Assembly (NCBI RefSeq): GCF_001999325.1
Contig: NZ_MVAR01000039.1
Location: forward strand, 1-59,950
Length of the DNA stretch: 59,950 nucleotides
Direction of reading: 5' to 3'
Source: Thioalkalivibrio versutus
GTDB lineage: Bacteria > Pseudomonadota > Gammaproteobacteria > Ectothiorhodospirales > Ectothiorhodospiraceae
Below, piece by piece: positions 31,291 to 39,642 of this stretch. The notes under the pieces were generated by a model. The model was not told where the DNA came from. It saw only the letters and a program-made list of their open reading frames with translations, and did no database searches. Position 1 is the stretch's first letter, and the number at the start of each line of letters is the position of its first letter. The position numbers and the translations under genes were made by a program.

Positions 31291-32100
31291 ATGCCTCGTC
31301 ACAAGAAGCAGATCAAGCTCCACGGTTTCAATAACCTGACCAAGAGCCTGAGCTTCAATATCTACGATATCTGCTATGCCTCGGGTGACCGACATCGCGA
31401 TGAATACATTGCGTACATCGACGAGGCGTACAACGCCCAGCGTTTGACGCAGATCCTGTCCGACGTGGCCCACCTGATCGGGGCCAACATCCTCGATATA
31501 TCGCGCCAGGACTACGATCCGCAGGGCGCGTCGGTGACCATGCTGATCTCGGAGGAGCCGGTGGCCACCGAAAAGATCGGCTACACCGAAGGCCCCGGCC
31601 CGCTGCCGGAGACGGTGGTCGGCCACCTGGACAAGAGTCACATCACGGTGCACACCTACCCGGAGGCGCACCCCGAGGGTGGGATCGCGACCTTCCGCGC
31701 GGATATCGACGTGTCCACCTGCGGGCGCATCTCGCCGCTGCGCGCCCTGAACTACCTGATCCACAGCTTCGAGTCCGACATCGTGATCATGGACTACCGT
31801 GTCCGCGGCTTCACCCGCGACGTGCGCGGCAAGAAGCACTTCATCGATCACAAGATCAACTCCATCCAGGACTTCCTGTCGCGCGACACCCAGGAGAAGT
31901 ACCAGATGGTGGACGTAAACGTGTACCAGGAGTACCTGTTCCACACCAAGATGGTACTGAAGGACTTCGACCTGGACAGTTACCTGTTCGGGCTGGGCAA
32001 GGATGATTACTCGGCCAAGGAGGCCAAGCGCATCTCCAAGCTGCTCAAGCACGAGATGATGGAGATCTTCTACGGCAAGAACATGAGTCGCCCGGGCTGA
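31291..32100 (+). CDS. speD: S-adenosylmethionine decarboxylase proenzyme
   Basis: Pyruvoyl enzyme that makes decarboxylated SAM for spermidine synthesis; 269 residues, the E. coli-type long form. The self-cleavage serine is in [13 protein letters not shown] and the catalytic cysteine in [11 protein letters not shown]. Start at ATG 31291 after AGAGGACA. No speE is beside it. It shares SAM demand with metK in the same window. Position between the crp/OsmC pair and coq7 copies Pseudomonas gene order. Confidence 0.95.
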   Translation: MPRHKKQIKLHGFNNLTKSLSFNIYDICYASGDRHRDEYIAYIDEAYNAQRLTQILSDVAHLIGANILDISRQDYDPQGASVTMLISEEPVATEKIGYTEGPGPLPETVVGHLDKSHITVHTYPEAHPEGGIATFRADIDVSTCGRISPLRALNYLIHSFESDIVIMDYRVRGFTRDVRGKKHFIDHKINSIQDFLSRDTQEKYQMVDVNVYQEYLFHTKMVLKDFDLDSYLFGLGKDDYSAKEAKRISKLLKHEMMEIFYGKNMSRPG

Positions 32101-32161
32101 GTCGGTGCGCGCCGCGCGGCGTTGCACGCGGCGGTGATCACCTGGCTCCCCGCGTCGCGGG

Positions 32162-32803
32162 TCAGATCCAGTAGGCGGTGCGCGTCATCACGCTGGACGT
32201 CAGCGGCATCAGGAGGTTGCGCACTGGCCACGGCGGCGCCTTGCCGCCCAGTGCCATCGCGTGCGCACCGTGCTCCACCTCGTCCTGCTTCATCCGCGCC
32301 AGGATGCGCGCGGAGACCTCGTCCTGTGCCGGCAACCGCTCCAGATGGCGGTCCAGGTGGCGTTCCACCTGGCGTTCGGTCTCGTCGATAAAGCCCAGGC
32401 TGTAGGCATCGCCGGTCAGCCCGGCGAGCGCGCCCATCCCGAACGAGCCCATGTACCAGAACGGCCCCAGCAGGCTGGTGCGGCCGCCCAGGTCGTGTAC
32501 CCGGCGGGCGCACCAGTGCAGGTGGTCGCCCTCCTCGCGCGAGGCCTGATCCAGGTGGCCGCGGATCTCCGGGTTGCGGGCGGTCAGCATCTGGCCCTGG
32601 TATAGCCCCTGCGCCGCGACCTCGCCGGCATGATTGACCCGCATCAGGCGGGCGGACAGGTCGCGTTCGTGATCCTCCAGGTGCGGCCCGATGTCGTCCC
32701 CACCCGGGGAGGGCCGGCCGGTGGAGCGGGCCTGTCCGGAGACGACCTTCACGAAGGCGTCGGCCTGGTTGATCAGGTGGTCCAGCGGGGAAAGTCGGCG
32801 CAT
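32162..32803 (-). CDS. coq7: Demethoxyubiquinone hydroxylase Coq7
   Basis: Di-iron membrane-associated monooxygenase in ubiquinone synthesis; 213 residues. The iron ligands are visible as RVNHAGEVAAQG, REEGDHLHW and KQDEVEHGAHA, a ferritin-like ExxH pattern. ATG at 32803 chosen; 13 extra in-frame residues upstream are not conserved. It uses an oxygen-dependent hydroxylation, so the organism respires with ubiquinone at least under oxic conditions. ubiA is also in this window. Confidence 0.93.
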   Translation of the reverse strand: MRRLSPLDHLINQADAFVKVVSGQARSTGRPSPGGDDIGPHLEDHERDLSARLMRVNHAGEVAAQGLYQGQMLTARNPEIRGHLDQASREEGDHLHWCARRVHDLGGRTSLLGPFWYMGSFGMGALAGLTGDAYSLGFIDETERQVERHLDRHLERLPAQDEVSARILARMKQDEVEHGAHAMALGGKAPPWPVRNLLMPLTSSVMTRTAYWI

Positions 32804-32866
32804 GGTTCCGGTCCGGTTGGGGCGTCGTGGTGTACCCCTCAAGGGTACCGCAAGCGCGGGCAGGGA

Positions 32867-34165
32867 TCAGCGCCCGGCGGAGTTGTGAGTGTGGTTTTTC
32901 AGACGCCGGGCCAGAAAGCGGGCGGGTGACAGGATTTCCGGAAGACCCGATTGTTCGCTGGCCAGCGCCCGCAGGTGCACGCTGCAACCGACATTGGGGC
33001 TGATGATCGCGTCCGGGGCGTCGGCGGTCAGGGCCTGCAGGGTCTCGGTGCCCAGGTCGTCGGCCATGGCCGGCTGCGTCAGCATCGCGGTGCCGCCGGC
33101 GCCGCAACAGTTCGGCGCGTCGGCGACCGGCGCCAGCGTGACCCCAGGCAGGCGTGCCAGGAGCGCGGGCAGCTCGTGGGCCTCGCGGGTGACGTTGCGC
33201 AGGGTGCAGGGCCGATGCAGCGCGATGCGTATCGGTGTGGCGTCCCAGATATCTCCGTTGGTGTTGGTGTCCAGCCACTGCGCCAGAAACCGGGTGAGGC
33301 TCTGGCTGCGTGCCGACACAGTGCCCTCGGGGTATTCGCGCAGCGTGGCCTCGCAACCGCTGTCCAGCGCGATCACCGGCACCTCGCGGGTGCCGAAGGC
33401 TTCGCCATTCCGCGCCTGCAGCGCCTGCGCCGCCGCGCGGTGGCCGGTGTGCTGGTCCAGCGCTCCGCAGCAAACCTGGCCCTGCGGGATGGCGACGCGC
33501 ACGCCGAGGGCGTCGAGGACCTCCAGCGCGGCCTCCAGGTCGGGTCCGGTGAAGAAGCGGTCCATGCAGCCGGTAAACAGCAAGGCGTCGGCCGTTTCCG
33601 GGGTCGCGGTCGCTCGCAGCCGGGGGGCGGGTGCCAGGGAGTCGCGGGTGTGGGCGAGACTGCGTTCCCAGCCGCCGCGCGGCAGCAGGCGGTCTACACC
33701 CAGGCGGGCGCCAGTGCGCGCCGTCAGCCCCCCGAGACTGCGCAGGGTTGGGTGCAGCAGGGCCTGGTGCTGTAGCGCCTGGCGCCAGCGGTCCCCGCGC
33801 GACGGCGTGGCGGGGTGTTCGGTCAGGATCTCGCGGGCGCGGTCCATCAGTGCCCCGAAGGGCACGCGTGCCGGGCAGACCAACTCGCAGGAGCGACAAC
33901 CCAGGCAGCCTTCCAGATGGCTGCGCAGGCGTTCGGATTCCGGCTCCAGCCGGCCCTGGGCCAGGCCCTGCATCAGGGTCAGCCGCCCGCGCGGGGAGTC
34001 GCCCTCGACCCCGTGCCAGCCGTAGGTCGGGCAGTGTGGCAGGCATAGCCCGCAGTGCACGCACTGGTCCGCGGCGGAAAGTCCCCTGAATCTCAGGGGC
34101 TGGTCCGATACCCCCAGCGGCTTTGCTAGGGTTTCGCCTTTATTCGCTTCCGGGAGGTTTCCCAT
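32867..34165 (-). CDS. glcF: Glycolate oxidase iron-sulfur subunit (GlcF-like)
   Basis: A 432-residue protein with two 4Fe-4S motifs (CVHCGLCLPHCP and CLGCRSCELVCP) and two CCG-type cysteine-rich domains (VCCGALDQH and NCCGAGG). It fits GlcF, which passes electrons from glycolate oxidation to the quinone pool, although GlcD and GlcE are not here. Glycolate arises from the gph product, so the role suits an autotroph. The ATG at 34165 lies back to back with the DUF481 start, and there is no clear ribosome site; the true start may be downstream and non-ATG. Confidence 0.82.
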   Translation of the reverse strand: MGNLPEANKGETLAKPLGVSDQPLRFRGLSAADQCVHCGLCLPHCPTYGWHGVEGDSPRGRLTLMQGLAQGRLEPESERLRSHLEGCLGCRSCELVCPARVPFGALMDRAREILTEHPATPSRGDRWRQALQHQALLHPTLRSLGGLTARTGARLGVDRLLPRGGWERSLAHTRDSLAPAPRLRATATPETADALLFTGCMDRFFTGPDLEAALEVLDALGVRVAIPQGQVCCGALDQHTGHRAAAQALQARNGEAFGTREVPVIALDSGCEATLREYPEGTVSARSQSLTRFLAQWLDTNTNGDIWDATPIRIALHRPCTLRNVTREAHELPALLARLPGVTLAPVADAPNCCGAGGTAMLTQPAMADDLGTETLQALTADAPDAIISPNVGCSVHLRALASEQSGLPEILSPARFLARRLKNHTHNSAGR

Positions 34166-34901
34166 GCTCGTGCGTTCGTTCCGGTCCGTCGGGTCCGCGT
34201 TTGCCTCGCTCATCCTGCTGAGCATACCAGTCTCGCAGGCCCTGGCCTGGGAGGCCGAGGGCTGGCAATCGACGATCGAGCTCGGGGCCTCCAAGACCAC
34301 CGGGAACACCGAGTCCACCACGGCCACGGGCCGTTTCCGCGCGGAGCACACGACCGTCGACTGGCGCAATCGCATCCGCCTGGACGCGTACTTTCACGAG
34401 GAAGACGACGAAACCACCGGCGAGCGCTACATCGCCGGCTATCAGGCGGACCGCAAGCTGGGCGAGCACGACTACCTGTTCGGGGCGCTGCGCTACGAGC
34501 GTGACCGCTTTAGCAACTATGACTATCAGGGTTCGGCCACGGCTGGTTATGGTCGGCGCCTGATCGACGGCGAGCGGGTGCAGCTGGACGGCGAGATCGG
34601 TGCCGGTATGCGCCAGGTGCGCATCCGCACGACCGGGGAGACCGACAGCGAACCGGTCGGCCGCCTGGCCGGCAACTTCCGCTGGGAGATCAGCGAAAGC
34701 GCCCGCCTCACCGACGAGTTGCTGATCCTGACCGGCAGCGACAACACCGAGATCGAGAACATCCTCGCCCTGACCGCGGACGTCACCAGCCGGATGTCCC
34801 TGCGTACCAGCTTCACCGTGAAGCACAACACGGACGTCGAGCCCGGCGTGGAGAATACCGACACCATCACGGACGTCAGCCTGGTCTACCGCTTCCGCTG
34901 A
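34164..34901 (+). CDS. DUF481/YdiY-like outer-membrane protein
   Basis: A 245-residue protein with a signal peptide (cut near QALA-WEAE, about residue 28) and alternating beta strands rich in Gly, Thr and Arg, ending in an aromatic terminus (VYRFR) typical of outer-membrane barrels. The pattern of GWQSTIELGASKTTGNTE and YDYQGSATAGYGRRL matches DUF481, called salt-induced outer-membrane protein in some genomes. A GGGAGG ribosome site precedes the ATG. Function not established. Its promoter must lie inside the 5' part of the divergent glcF-like gene. Confidence 0.82.
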   Translation: MLVRSFRSVGSAFASLILLSIPVSQALAWEAEGWQSTIELGASKTTGNTESTTATGRFRAEHTTVDWRNRIRLDAYFHEEDDETTGERYIAGYQADRKLGEHDYLFGALRYERDRFSNYDYQGSATAGYGRRLIDGERVQLDGEIGAGMRQVRIRTTGETDSEPVGRLAGNFRWEISESARLTDELLILTGSDNTEIENILALTADVTSRMSLRTSFTVKHNTDVEPGVENTDTITDVSLVYRFR

Positions 34902-34916
34902 ATGCACGGACAGCGC

Positions 34917-34950
34917 ACGCTGCCACCCGCCGTTTTGCCAGTGGCAGCGT
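34917..34950 (+). terminator. Hairpin after the DUF481 gene
   Basis: Perfect 10-bp arms ACGCTGCCAC and GTGGCAGCGT with a 14-base loop. The T run is short (TTAT). Probable terminator. Confidence 0.5.
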
Positions 34951-34983
34951 TATCATGAGTCGCAGGGATCACCGGAGACTTCC

Positions 34984-35289
34984 ATGGGCTACTACCAGCG
35001 CCATATCTTTTTCTGCACCAACTGCCGCGAGGACGGCAACTGTTGCGAGGACCACGGGGCGACCGAGATGCGCGCCTATGCCAAGAACCAGGCCAAGGCC
35101 ATGGGCATCCACGGCAAGGGCCAGGTGCGGGTGAACACGGCCGGCTGCCTGGACCGCTGCAACGAGGGCCCGGTCGCGGTCGTCTATCCGGAGGGCGTCT
35201 GGTACACCTACCAGGACGAACGCGACATCGACGAGATCCTGGAAGAGCACCTCAAGAACGGCCGCGTGGTCGAGCGCCTGCAGATCTGA
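34984..35289 (+). CDS. Thioredoxin-like 2Fe-2S ferredoxin
   Basis: A 101-residue protein of the thioredoxin-fold 2Fe-2S ferredoxin group (Azotobacter FeSII/Shethna-like small form). Cysteines at 11, 14, 20, 21, 55 and 59 occur in FFCTNCREDGNCC and NTAGCLDRCNEGP; four of them (probably 11, one of 20/21 and 55, 59) would bind the cluster. Sequence RHIFFCTN is the usual N-terminal mark of the family. Stand-alone gene; partner unknown. Confidence 0.85.
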   Translation: MGYYQRHIFFCTNCREDGNCCEDHGATEMRAYAKNQAKAMGIHGKGQVRVNTAGCLDRCNEGPVAVVYPEGVWYTYQDERDIDEILEEHLKNGRVVERLQI

Positions 35290-35312
35290 ACCCCGCCGGG
35301 CGCCGCGCTGGC

Positions 35313-35341
35313 TTGACTTTATGCGCCGGCCTCCGGAGAAT
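35313..35341 (+). promoter_or_regulatory. sigma-70 promoter of the tRNA-Met gene
   Basis: TTGACT, 17 bases, GAGAAT. The start would fall a few bases before the tRNA 5' end at 35355. Confidence 0.65.
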
Positions 35342-35354
35342 TCGCAGCCCGCGT

Positions 35355-35431
35355 GGCTACGTAGCTCAGCTGGTTAGAGCACATCACTCATAATGATGGG
35401 GTCCCCTGTTCGAATCAGGGCGTAGCCACCA
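35355..35431 (+). tRNA. tRNA-Met (CAT), elongator
   Basis: 77 bases with the acceptor stem GGCTACG/CGTAGCC, D arm AGCTCAGCTGGTTAGAGC, anticodon stem CATCA/TGATG with loop CTCATAA (anticodon CAT), T stem CCCTG/CAGGG with TTCGAAT, and an encoded CCA. It is nearly identical to E. coli elongator tRNA-Met. It lacks the initiator C-A mismatch at the acceptor end. A lysidine-modified Ile tRNA is less likely given the sequence match. Confidence 0.96.
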
Positions 35432-35440
35432 CCGAATTCT

Positions 35441-35473
35441 CCAAAAGGGCTGCCTTCCGGCAGCCCTTTTTGG
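35441..35473 (+). terminator. Terminator after tRNA-Met
   Basis: CCAAAAGGGCTGCC, TTCC loop, GGCAGCCCTTTTTGG. A classic rho-independent terminator 10 bases after the CCA end. Confidence 0.92.
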
Positions 35474-35543
35474 TGTTGGGCGCTGCTACCGGTTTTGGCT
35501 TTGCGTATCCTGGCAGTGACGAAGGCGTGGGCAAGGGGGCGCT

Positions 35544-36245
35544 ATGCGCAGCAAGCGGACGATTCTGGCGGGGCTTGGGCTGCTGGTTGCAATGGCGGCA
35601 GGCGGGGTCTCGTGCGCTGCTGAGGCGCGCCCGGCAGGGTTTGTTGCGGCGGGTGACGTGGTAACGGACCTGGTCGAGGAGATCCGGTACTTTGGCGACG
35701 ACAACTTCGTGGGCGAACCGATCGATGGTTACGAGTCCCCCGTTTGCATCCTGACGTCCCCGGCCGCCCATGCCCTCGCCCGGGTGCAGGAACGTCTCGC
35801 GGCGTTCGGGCTTGGTCTCAAGGTGTTCGACTGCTATCGGCCCGCGCGGGCCGTCGCGCACTTCGTGCACTGGGCGGAGGACCTCGGCGATACCCGGATG
35901 CAGGCACAGTATTACCCGGAAGTTGCCAAGGACGAGTTGTTCGAGCATGGCTATATCGCGGCCCGGTCGAGTCACTCGCGTGGCTCGACGGTCGATCTGA
36001 CCTTGATTGATCGCGACTCCGGCGACGCGCTGGAGATGGGCACCGGCTTTGACCGGTTCAGTCCGCGCTCCTGGCCCGGGGATGACGGTGTTTCCGCACA
36101 GCAGCGGGCCAACCGCATGCTTCTGCAGCGGCTGATGGTAGAGGCGGGCTTCGAGCCCTACGAGCAGGAGTGGTGGCATTTCACCCTGGCGGACGAGCCC
36201 TTTGCGGATCACTATTTCGATTTTGTGGTCGGCCGGGGCCAATAG
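35544..36245 (+). CDS. ddpX: D-Ala-D-Ala dipeptidase, VanX/DdpX type
   Basis: A 233-residue exported M15D zinc peptidase that cuts D-Ala-D-Ala. The N-terminus is a signal peptide (about 1-26). The VanX core shows DCYRPARAV, the zinc motif SSHSRGSTVDLTL (His and Asp ligands) and the catalytic Glu plus third ligand in EWWHFTL. No van regulatory or ligase genes are near, so it more likely recycles cell-wall D-Ala-D-Ala than gives glycopeptide resistance. Stand-alone after the tRNA terminator. Confidence 0.88.
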   Translation: MRSKRTILAGLGLLVAMAAGGVSCAAEARPAGFVAAGDVVTDLVEEIRYFGDDNFVGEPIDGYESPVCILTSPAAHALARVQERLAAFGLGLKVFDCYRPARAVAHFVHWAEDLGDTRMQAQYYPEVAKDELFEHGYIAARSSHSRGSTVDLTLIDRDSGDALEMGTGFDRFSPRSWPGDDGVSAQQRANRMLLQRLMVEAGFEPYEQEWWHFTLADEPFADHYFDFVVGRGQ

Positions 36246-36330
36246 GCGCGCCGGAGGGCTTTATTGCCGCCTGTTCGGGGCTCGGCTAGACTGCGCGCCG
36301 GCCGGCCCGGCTCACTGGGACCAACCTCGG

Positions 36331-36549
36331 ATGAACGCCATGAAACGTTACGGAATCCGCATTCGCCTGCCGGAAGGCAGCACCCTTTCCATGCCGCACC
36401 TGCTGGGGGCGGACTGGGAATCCTATCGCTGGTATGACAGTGCGCTGGAGCGTGACAAGGCGCTGGCGGACATGCAGCGCGACCTCCCGAATTACCGCAA
36501 GGGCGATCACGTCGCCCAGGTCCTCGAGCGCGTCGAACGCGACGCCTGA
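36331..36549 (+). CDS. Small conserved hypothetical protein
   Basis: A 72-residue protein starting MNAMKRYGIRIRLPEG, with DWESYRWYD and ERVERDA. It has no signal peptide, membrane segment or cysteine. Charged and aromatic content suggests a small soluble alpha/beta protein. The ATG at 36331 or 36340 is a guess; the longer frame from 36202 overlaps ddpX and lacks coding character. No function recognised. Confidence 0.6.
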   Translation: MNAMKRYGIRIRLPEGSTLSMPHLLGADWESYRWYDSALERDKALADMQRDLPNYRKGDHVAQVLERVERDA

Positions 36550-36551
36550 GC

Positions 36552-36565
36552 CGGATTCGAATCCG
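36552..36565. repeat. 14-bp palindrome in the convergent gap
   Basis: CGGATTCGAATCCG between the small hypothetical gene and the aspartoacylase-like gene. It is perfect but has no loop, so it is not a good terminator. Confidence 0.3.
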
Positions 36566-36583
36566 TCGCGAACAGCGGCGGGA

Positions 36584-37594
36584 TCAGAGCGTCAGCGGCT
36601 CCATCAGGTAGCACAGGCAGTCCTGGGCGATCACGCGGGTGTCCAGCGTGAGCATGGACGGCATCGCCTGGCGCTTCAGGCGGATCTCCTGACCGGCCCG
36701 CTCCAGATATTCCCCGGTCACCTCCGAACCGTCCTCGGCGATCGCGATCAGCGGGTCCTGGGCGTCCGCGTGCACATTCACCAGGCGCGAGCCGGCGGGA
36801 AGTAGCTGGAAATTCAGGCCGTCCAGGTCGGGTTCCAGGCGGACGTCGTGCTGCGCGTCCAGTCCGACCTGTAGTCCGGGGCGCACCCGTACCTGGGCCA
36901 CGGTGTGGAAGATCTCGATGGCGCCCGTCCGCGGCGGCTCCTGGGCGAAGTGGTCCAGGTGCAGCACTGCATCGATCATCTCGCGCGCGTGGTCCACGCC
37001 GGCCGCGTCCTCGGGGTGGCCGCATTCCACGGTCACGGCCGGTGCGATACGCGCCAGTGCCATGGAGGCGACCCCGCGCGGCCGGGTGAAGTAGACCACC
37101 GTGCGTCCGAACAGCGCGGCCAGATTGAGGAACGGCGCCTCCAGACGGTTGATGCAGGCGTAATGGGGATTGCGCCCGGTGTTGTTGTGCAGGTCGATTG
37201 CGGCGAACAGGCCGCGTCCTTCCAGGCGCCGGCAGAGTTCGGCGAAGACGTCGGCCTCGCGCGAGCCGCCCTGCTCGGTCCCCGGCCAGATGCGGTTGAA
37301 GTCCGGCTGGTCGTCCAGGTGGCGCTGGTTGAGCGCTGCGGCCTGCGGGTTGCCCACGACCAGGGTCAGCGCGCGCGGCAGCGGGCGTCCGGTGTAGTGG
37401 CGCAGGAGTTGCTGCACCGCGTGCAGGCCCACCGGCTCGTTTCCGTGCAGCAGAAGGACCACGGCCACCGCAGGCTCGCGCTGGCCTTCCAGGTGGATTA
37501 GCGCCGGCCCGGGCACGCACTGGTGCAGGGTGGCGGGCGTGGCCTCGAGGAAGCCGTCGGGTAGTTCGAAGTATTCGTTGATCGAAAGAGTCAC
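36584..37594 (-). CDS. Succinylglutamate desuccinylase/aspartoacylase-family protein (M14-like)
   Basis: A zinc carboxypeptidase-fold deacylase of 336 residues. Metal ligands are seen in LLLHGNEPVG (His, Glu) and AIDLHNNTGRN (His), with the catalytic Glu candidate in VTVECGHPED. I chose a GTG start at 37594, which follows a GAGGA site by 5 bases; a TTG at 37606 overlapping the previous stop is the alternative. It is coupled to a GCS2-type ligase, which hints that it removes an acyl or amino acid group from a related amide. Astin operon genes are absent, so arginine succinyltransferase catabolism is not supported. Confidence 0.72.
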   Translation of the reverse strand: MTLSINEYFELPDGFLEATPATLHQCVPGPALIHLEGQREPAVAVVLLLHGNEPVGLHAVQQLLRHYTGRPLPRALTLVVGNPQAAALNQRHLDDQPDFNRIWPGTEQGGSREADVFAELCRRLEGRGLFAAIDLHNNTGRNPHYACINRLEAPFLNLAALFGRTVVYFTRPRGVASMALARIAPAVTVECGHPEDAAGVDHAREMIDAVLHLDHFAQEPPRTGAIEIFHTVAQVRVRPGLQVGLDAQHDVRLEPDLDGLNFQLLPAGSRLVNVHADAQDPLIAIAEDGSEVTGEYLERAGQEIRLKRQAMPSMLTLDTRVIAQDCLCYLMEPLTL

Positions 37595-37602
37595 GGGTTT
37601 CC

Positions 37603-39042
37603 TCAAAGTCCCCAGGTGTGAACCGGCGCGCCGGTGTTCTGCCAGCCGCGGTAGGCGTGGACCAGGCCCGGCCAGTCGCGGCCGTGGCGCGCGACCCAGT
37701 CGCGTTGCCAGTGCGTGCCGGTCTGGCGGCTGGCGACGCGCGCGGCGATGATGCCAAGCAGGTTGTCGCGTTCGCTGCGGTCGATGCCCAGGCGCTCCAG
37801 ACCCTCGGCCGCCCGGGGGAGCAGCTCCCGCGTGATCAGGCGTGGCGCCGGGACGGGGTCGCGATGGCCCCAGCGCAGGCGAGCATCCAGCCCGTAGCGG
37901 GCGGCATTGTAGAAGTTGTCGCGGGCCTCGGAAAACGGGGTCTCCAGCGTTCCGTTGGGCGATTCGGCCACCAGGTACTCGATCAGGCCCAGGGCGAAGG
38001 CGGTGTTGGCCAGCATGTCGATCAGCGACGGGCCGGCCGGCAGGCAGCGAAACTCCAGGCGTAGACTGCGTCGGCCATCCGCGTCGCAGCCCACGATCGG
38101 CCGGTTCCAGCGCCAGATGGTGCCGTTGTGGAAGGCGAGATGGGCCAGTTGATCGGCCGGCTCGTCGAGGGCCACTGGCAACAGCACCGGAAAGTGCTCG
38201 AGGTTCTCGGTGAACAACTCGCCGATGGATGCGTGCAGATAGCCGGTACCGAAGGTCACGCGGCGGATCGGGCCACGCGCCGAGTTGGCGAACCCGCCGA
38301 CCTCCACCGATTGCTCGAACAACGGGATGCGGCTCTCGGCCCAGAGGTCGTGGCCGAAGATGTAGGGCGTATTGCCGGCGGCGGCCAGCACCGGTGCCGC
38401 GGCGACCAGAGAGGCGTTGTAGGCGCGGTGGGCGACCTCGGGGCGGGTCTCGATATGCACCTGGAAGGAGGTCGCCGCGGCCTCCAGCATCACGTCCGCA
38501 TGGCGGTGCTGCAGGTGCTCGTGACCGACGATGTCCACCTGCAGCGGGCGCTGGGCGCGTTGTTCCAGGATCGCGCTGTTCAGGGCCCGGTAGCGGGCCT
38601 GCTGCGACATGTGGTGGATCCCGAGGTCGTCCGGTTCCAGGGTGGGCAGGCTGCCGGCCATCAGCAGTTCCGCGCCGGCGTGGCGGGCCGCCCGGCGCGC
38701 CCGGCGCAGGGTCTCGTTCAACTCGTCGAGGATGGCGCTGAAGCAGCCGGGACCGGCGCGGAAGACGCCGCTGTTCAGTTCGATATTGAACTGCGCCAGT
38801 TCCAGGGTGGCCAGCGGGCTGTCCATCGCGGCGAGGAAGGCGTCATTGACCGGTAGCGGTCGCCCCTGGGTGTCGCACAGCCAGGCTTCGATCTCGAAGC
38901 CCAGCCGCGGGGGTGGGGCGGGGTCCTCGGGCGGTTGCGTGCGCAGCCAGTTCAGCAGCTGGGCGGTCTCGTCCGCGAGGGCCTGGTGGAAGCGGTCAAA
39001 GTCTGCCGCGCCGAAGTGCTCCTCGCGGATCTCGCGGCCCAA
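37603..39042 (-). CDS. GCS2-family carboxylate-amine ligase (glutamate-cysteine ligase-like)
   Basis: A 479-residue ATP-dependent ligase of the glutamine-synthetase-like GCS2 group. Conserved parts are LGFEIEAWLCD, FNIELNSGVFRAG, HHMSQQARYRALN, DIVGHEHLQHRHADVML, and LEFRCLPAGPSLIDM. The TTG start at 39042 is supported by GAGGA 7 bases upstream and by MGREI, a typical family N-terminus. The substrate amine is unknown; gamma-glutamylcysteine is possible. It lies between a helical hypothetical gene and the aspartoacylase-like gene, all on the minus strand and probably one operon. Confidence 0.75.
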   Translation of the reverse strand: MGREIREEHFGAADFDRFHQALADETAQLLNWLRTQPPEDPAPPPRLGFEIEAWLCDTQGRPLPVNDAFLAAMDSPLATLELAQFNIELNSGVFRAGPGCFSAILDELNETLRRARRAARHAGAELLMAGSLPTLEPDDLGIHHMSQQARYRALNSAILEQRAQRPLQVDIVGHEHLQHRHADVMLEAAATSFQVHIETRPEVAHRAYNASLVAAAPVLAAAGNTPYIFGHDLWAESRIPLFEQSVEVGGFANSARGPIRRVTFGTGYLHASIGELFTENLEHFPVLLPVALDEPADQLAHLAFHNGTIWRWNRPIVGCDADGRRSLRLEFRCLPAGPSLIDMLANTAFALGLIEYLVAESPNGTLETPFSEARDNFYNAARYGLDARLRWGHRDPVPAPRLITRELLPRAAEGLERLGIDRSERDNLLGIIAARVASRQTGTHWQRDWVARHGRDWPGLVHAYRGWQNTGAPVHTWGL

Positions 39043-39045
39043 GGC

Positions 39046-39501
39046 CTAGTCCTCGTCCCGGTCGTCGTCCGGTGCGTCGTCATAGAGGCTCTCCAGAAGA
39101 TCGCCCCAGATCTGTTCGTGTTGCTCGATGAAGGTCAGCAGGCTCTTGCGGAAGGCGAGATAGTCGGCCTCGAAGGCTTCGAAGTCGGCCCCGCCATTGA
39201 GCAGCTTGGCGGCCCGGTCGGTCTGCTGCAGGCTGTCACGCAGGTTGAGGCTGGCGGCCATCGCACCCTTGACGCGTTCGCGCTCGTGCGGGATCCAGGC
39301 GCGGTCCGACAGCATGGAGCGCAGGTTCTCGCCCAGTTCCAGCAGGCGCTTGCGCAGGCGCGGGACGGCGCCGATGGTGCCGGTCTTGAGCTCGCCCCAG
39401 ACGGCATCGGTGATCAGGCGCGCCCAGTGCTCGCGCAGATCCCGCACGGTATCGGGGTCAAAGGCGAAAGCGCGCTCCAGTTGTTGCGGATCGAATGGCA
39501 T
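39046..39501 (-). CDS. Hypothetical helical protein
   Basis: A 151-residue acidic, almost fully helical protein starting MPFDPQQLERAF and ending in an Asp/Glu-rich tail (DDAPDDDRDED). It has no cysteine, signal peptide or membrane segment. It is 3 bases upstream of the GCS2 ligase start and is divergent from the ECF sigma gene. I recognise no domain. Cotranscription with the ligase suggests a shared process, but that is inference. Confidence 0.6.
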   Translation of the reverse strand: MPFDPQQLERAFAFDPDTVRDLREHWARLITDAVWGELKTGTIGAVPRLRKRLLELGENLRSMLSDRAWIPHERERVKGAMAASLNLRDSLQQTDRAAKLLNGGADFEAFEADYLAFRKSLLTFIEQHEQIWGDLLESLYDDAPDDDRDED

Positions 39502-39555
39502 TGGGTATCCTGATCGACGAAGCCCGGGATGCGCGGCGTCTGCGGTGGAGGGGCC

Positions 39556-39584
39556 GGAATAGCCCCGCGCCCCGTAGCGTCCTA
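39556..39584 (+). promoter_or_regulatory. ECF-type promoter candidate for the sigma operon
   Basis: GGAAT, 17 bases, CGTCCTA. This fits the general ECF pattern (GGAAC near -35, CGTC near -10). It lies about 55 bases before the sigma ATG, in the divergent gap, and would allow self-activation. Confidence 0.45.
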
Positions 39585-39642
39585 CAGGGTACAAGAACAA
39601 GCAAGGTCGCACGTACGGCCTGCGGATGGAGGAATCGACAAC

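Noticed and set aside
29926-32127. 733-codon frame that includes crp
   Set aside because: Only the last 215 codons are CRP; the rest lies antisense to the OsmC and speD genes, so the start was set at 30573.
35544-36245. Glycopeptide resistance island
   Set aside because: Only a VanX-like dipeptidase is present; there is no VanA-type ligase, dehydrogenase or VanRS pair.
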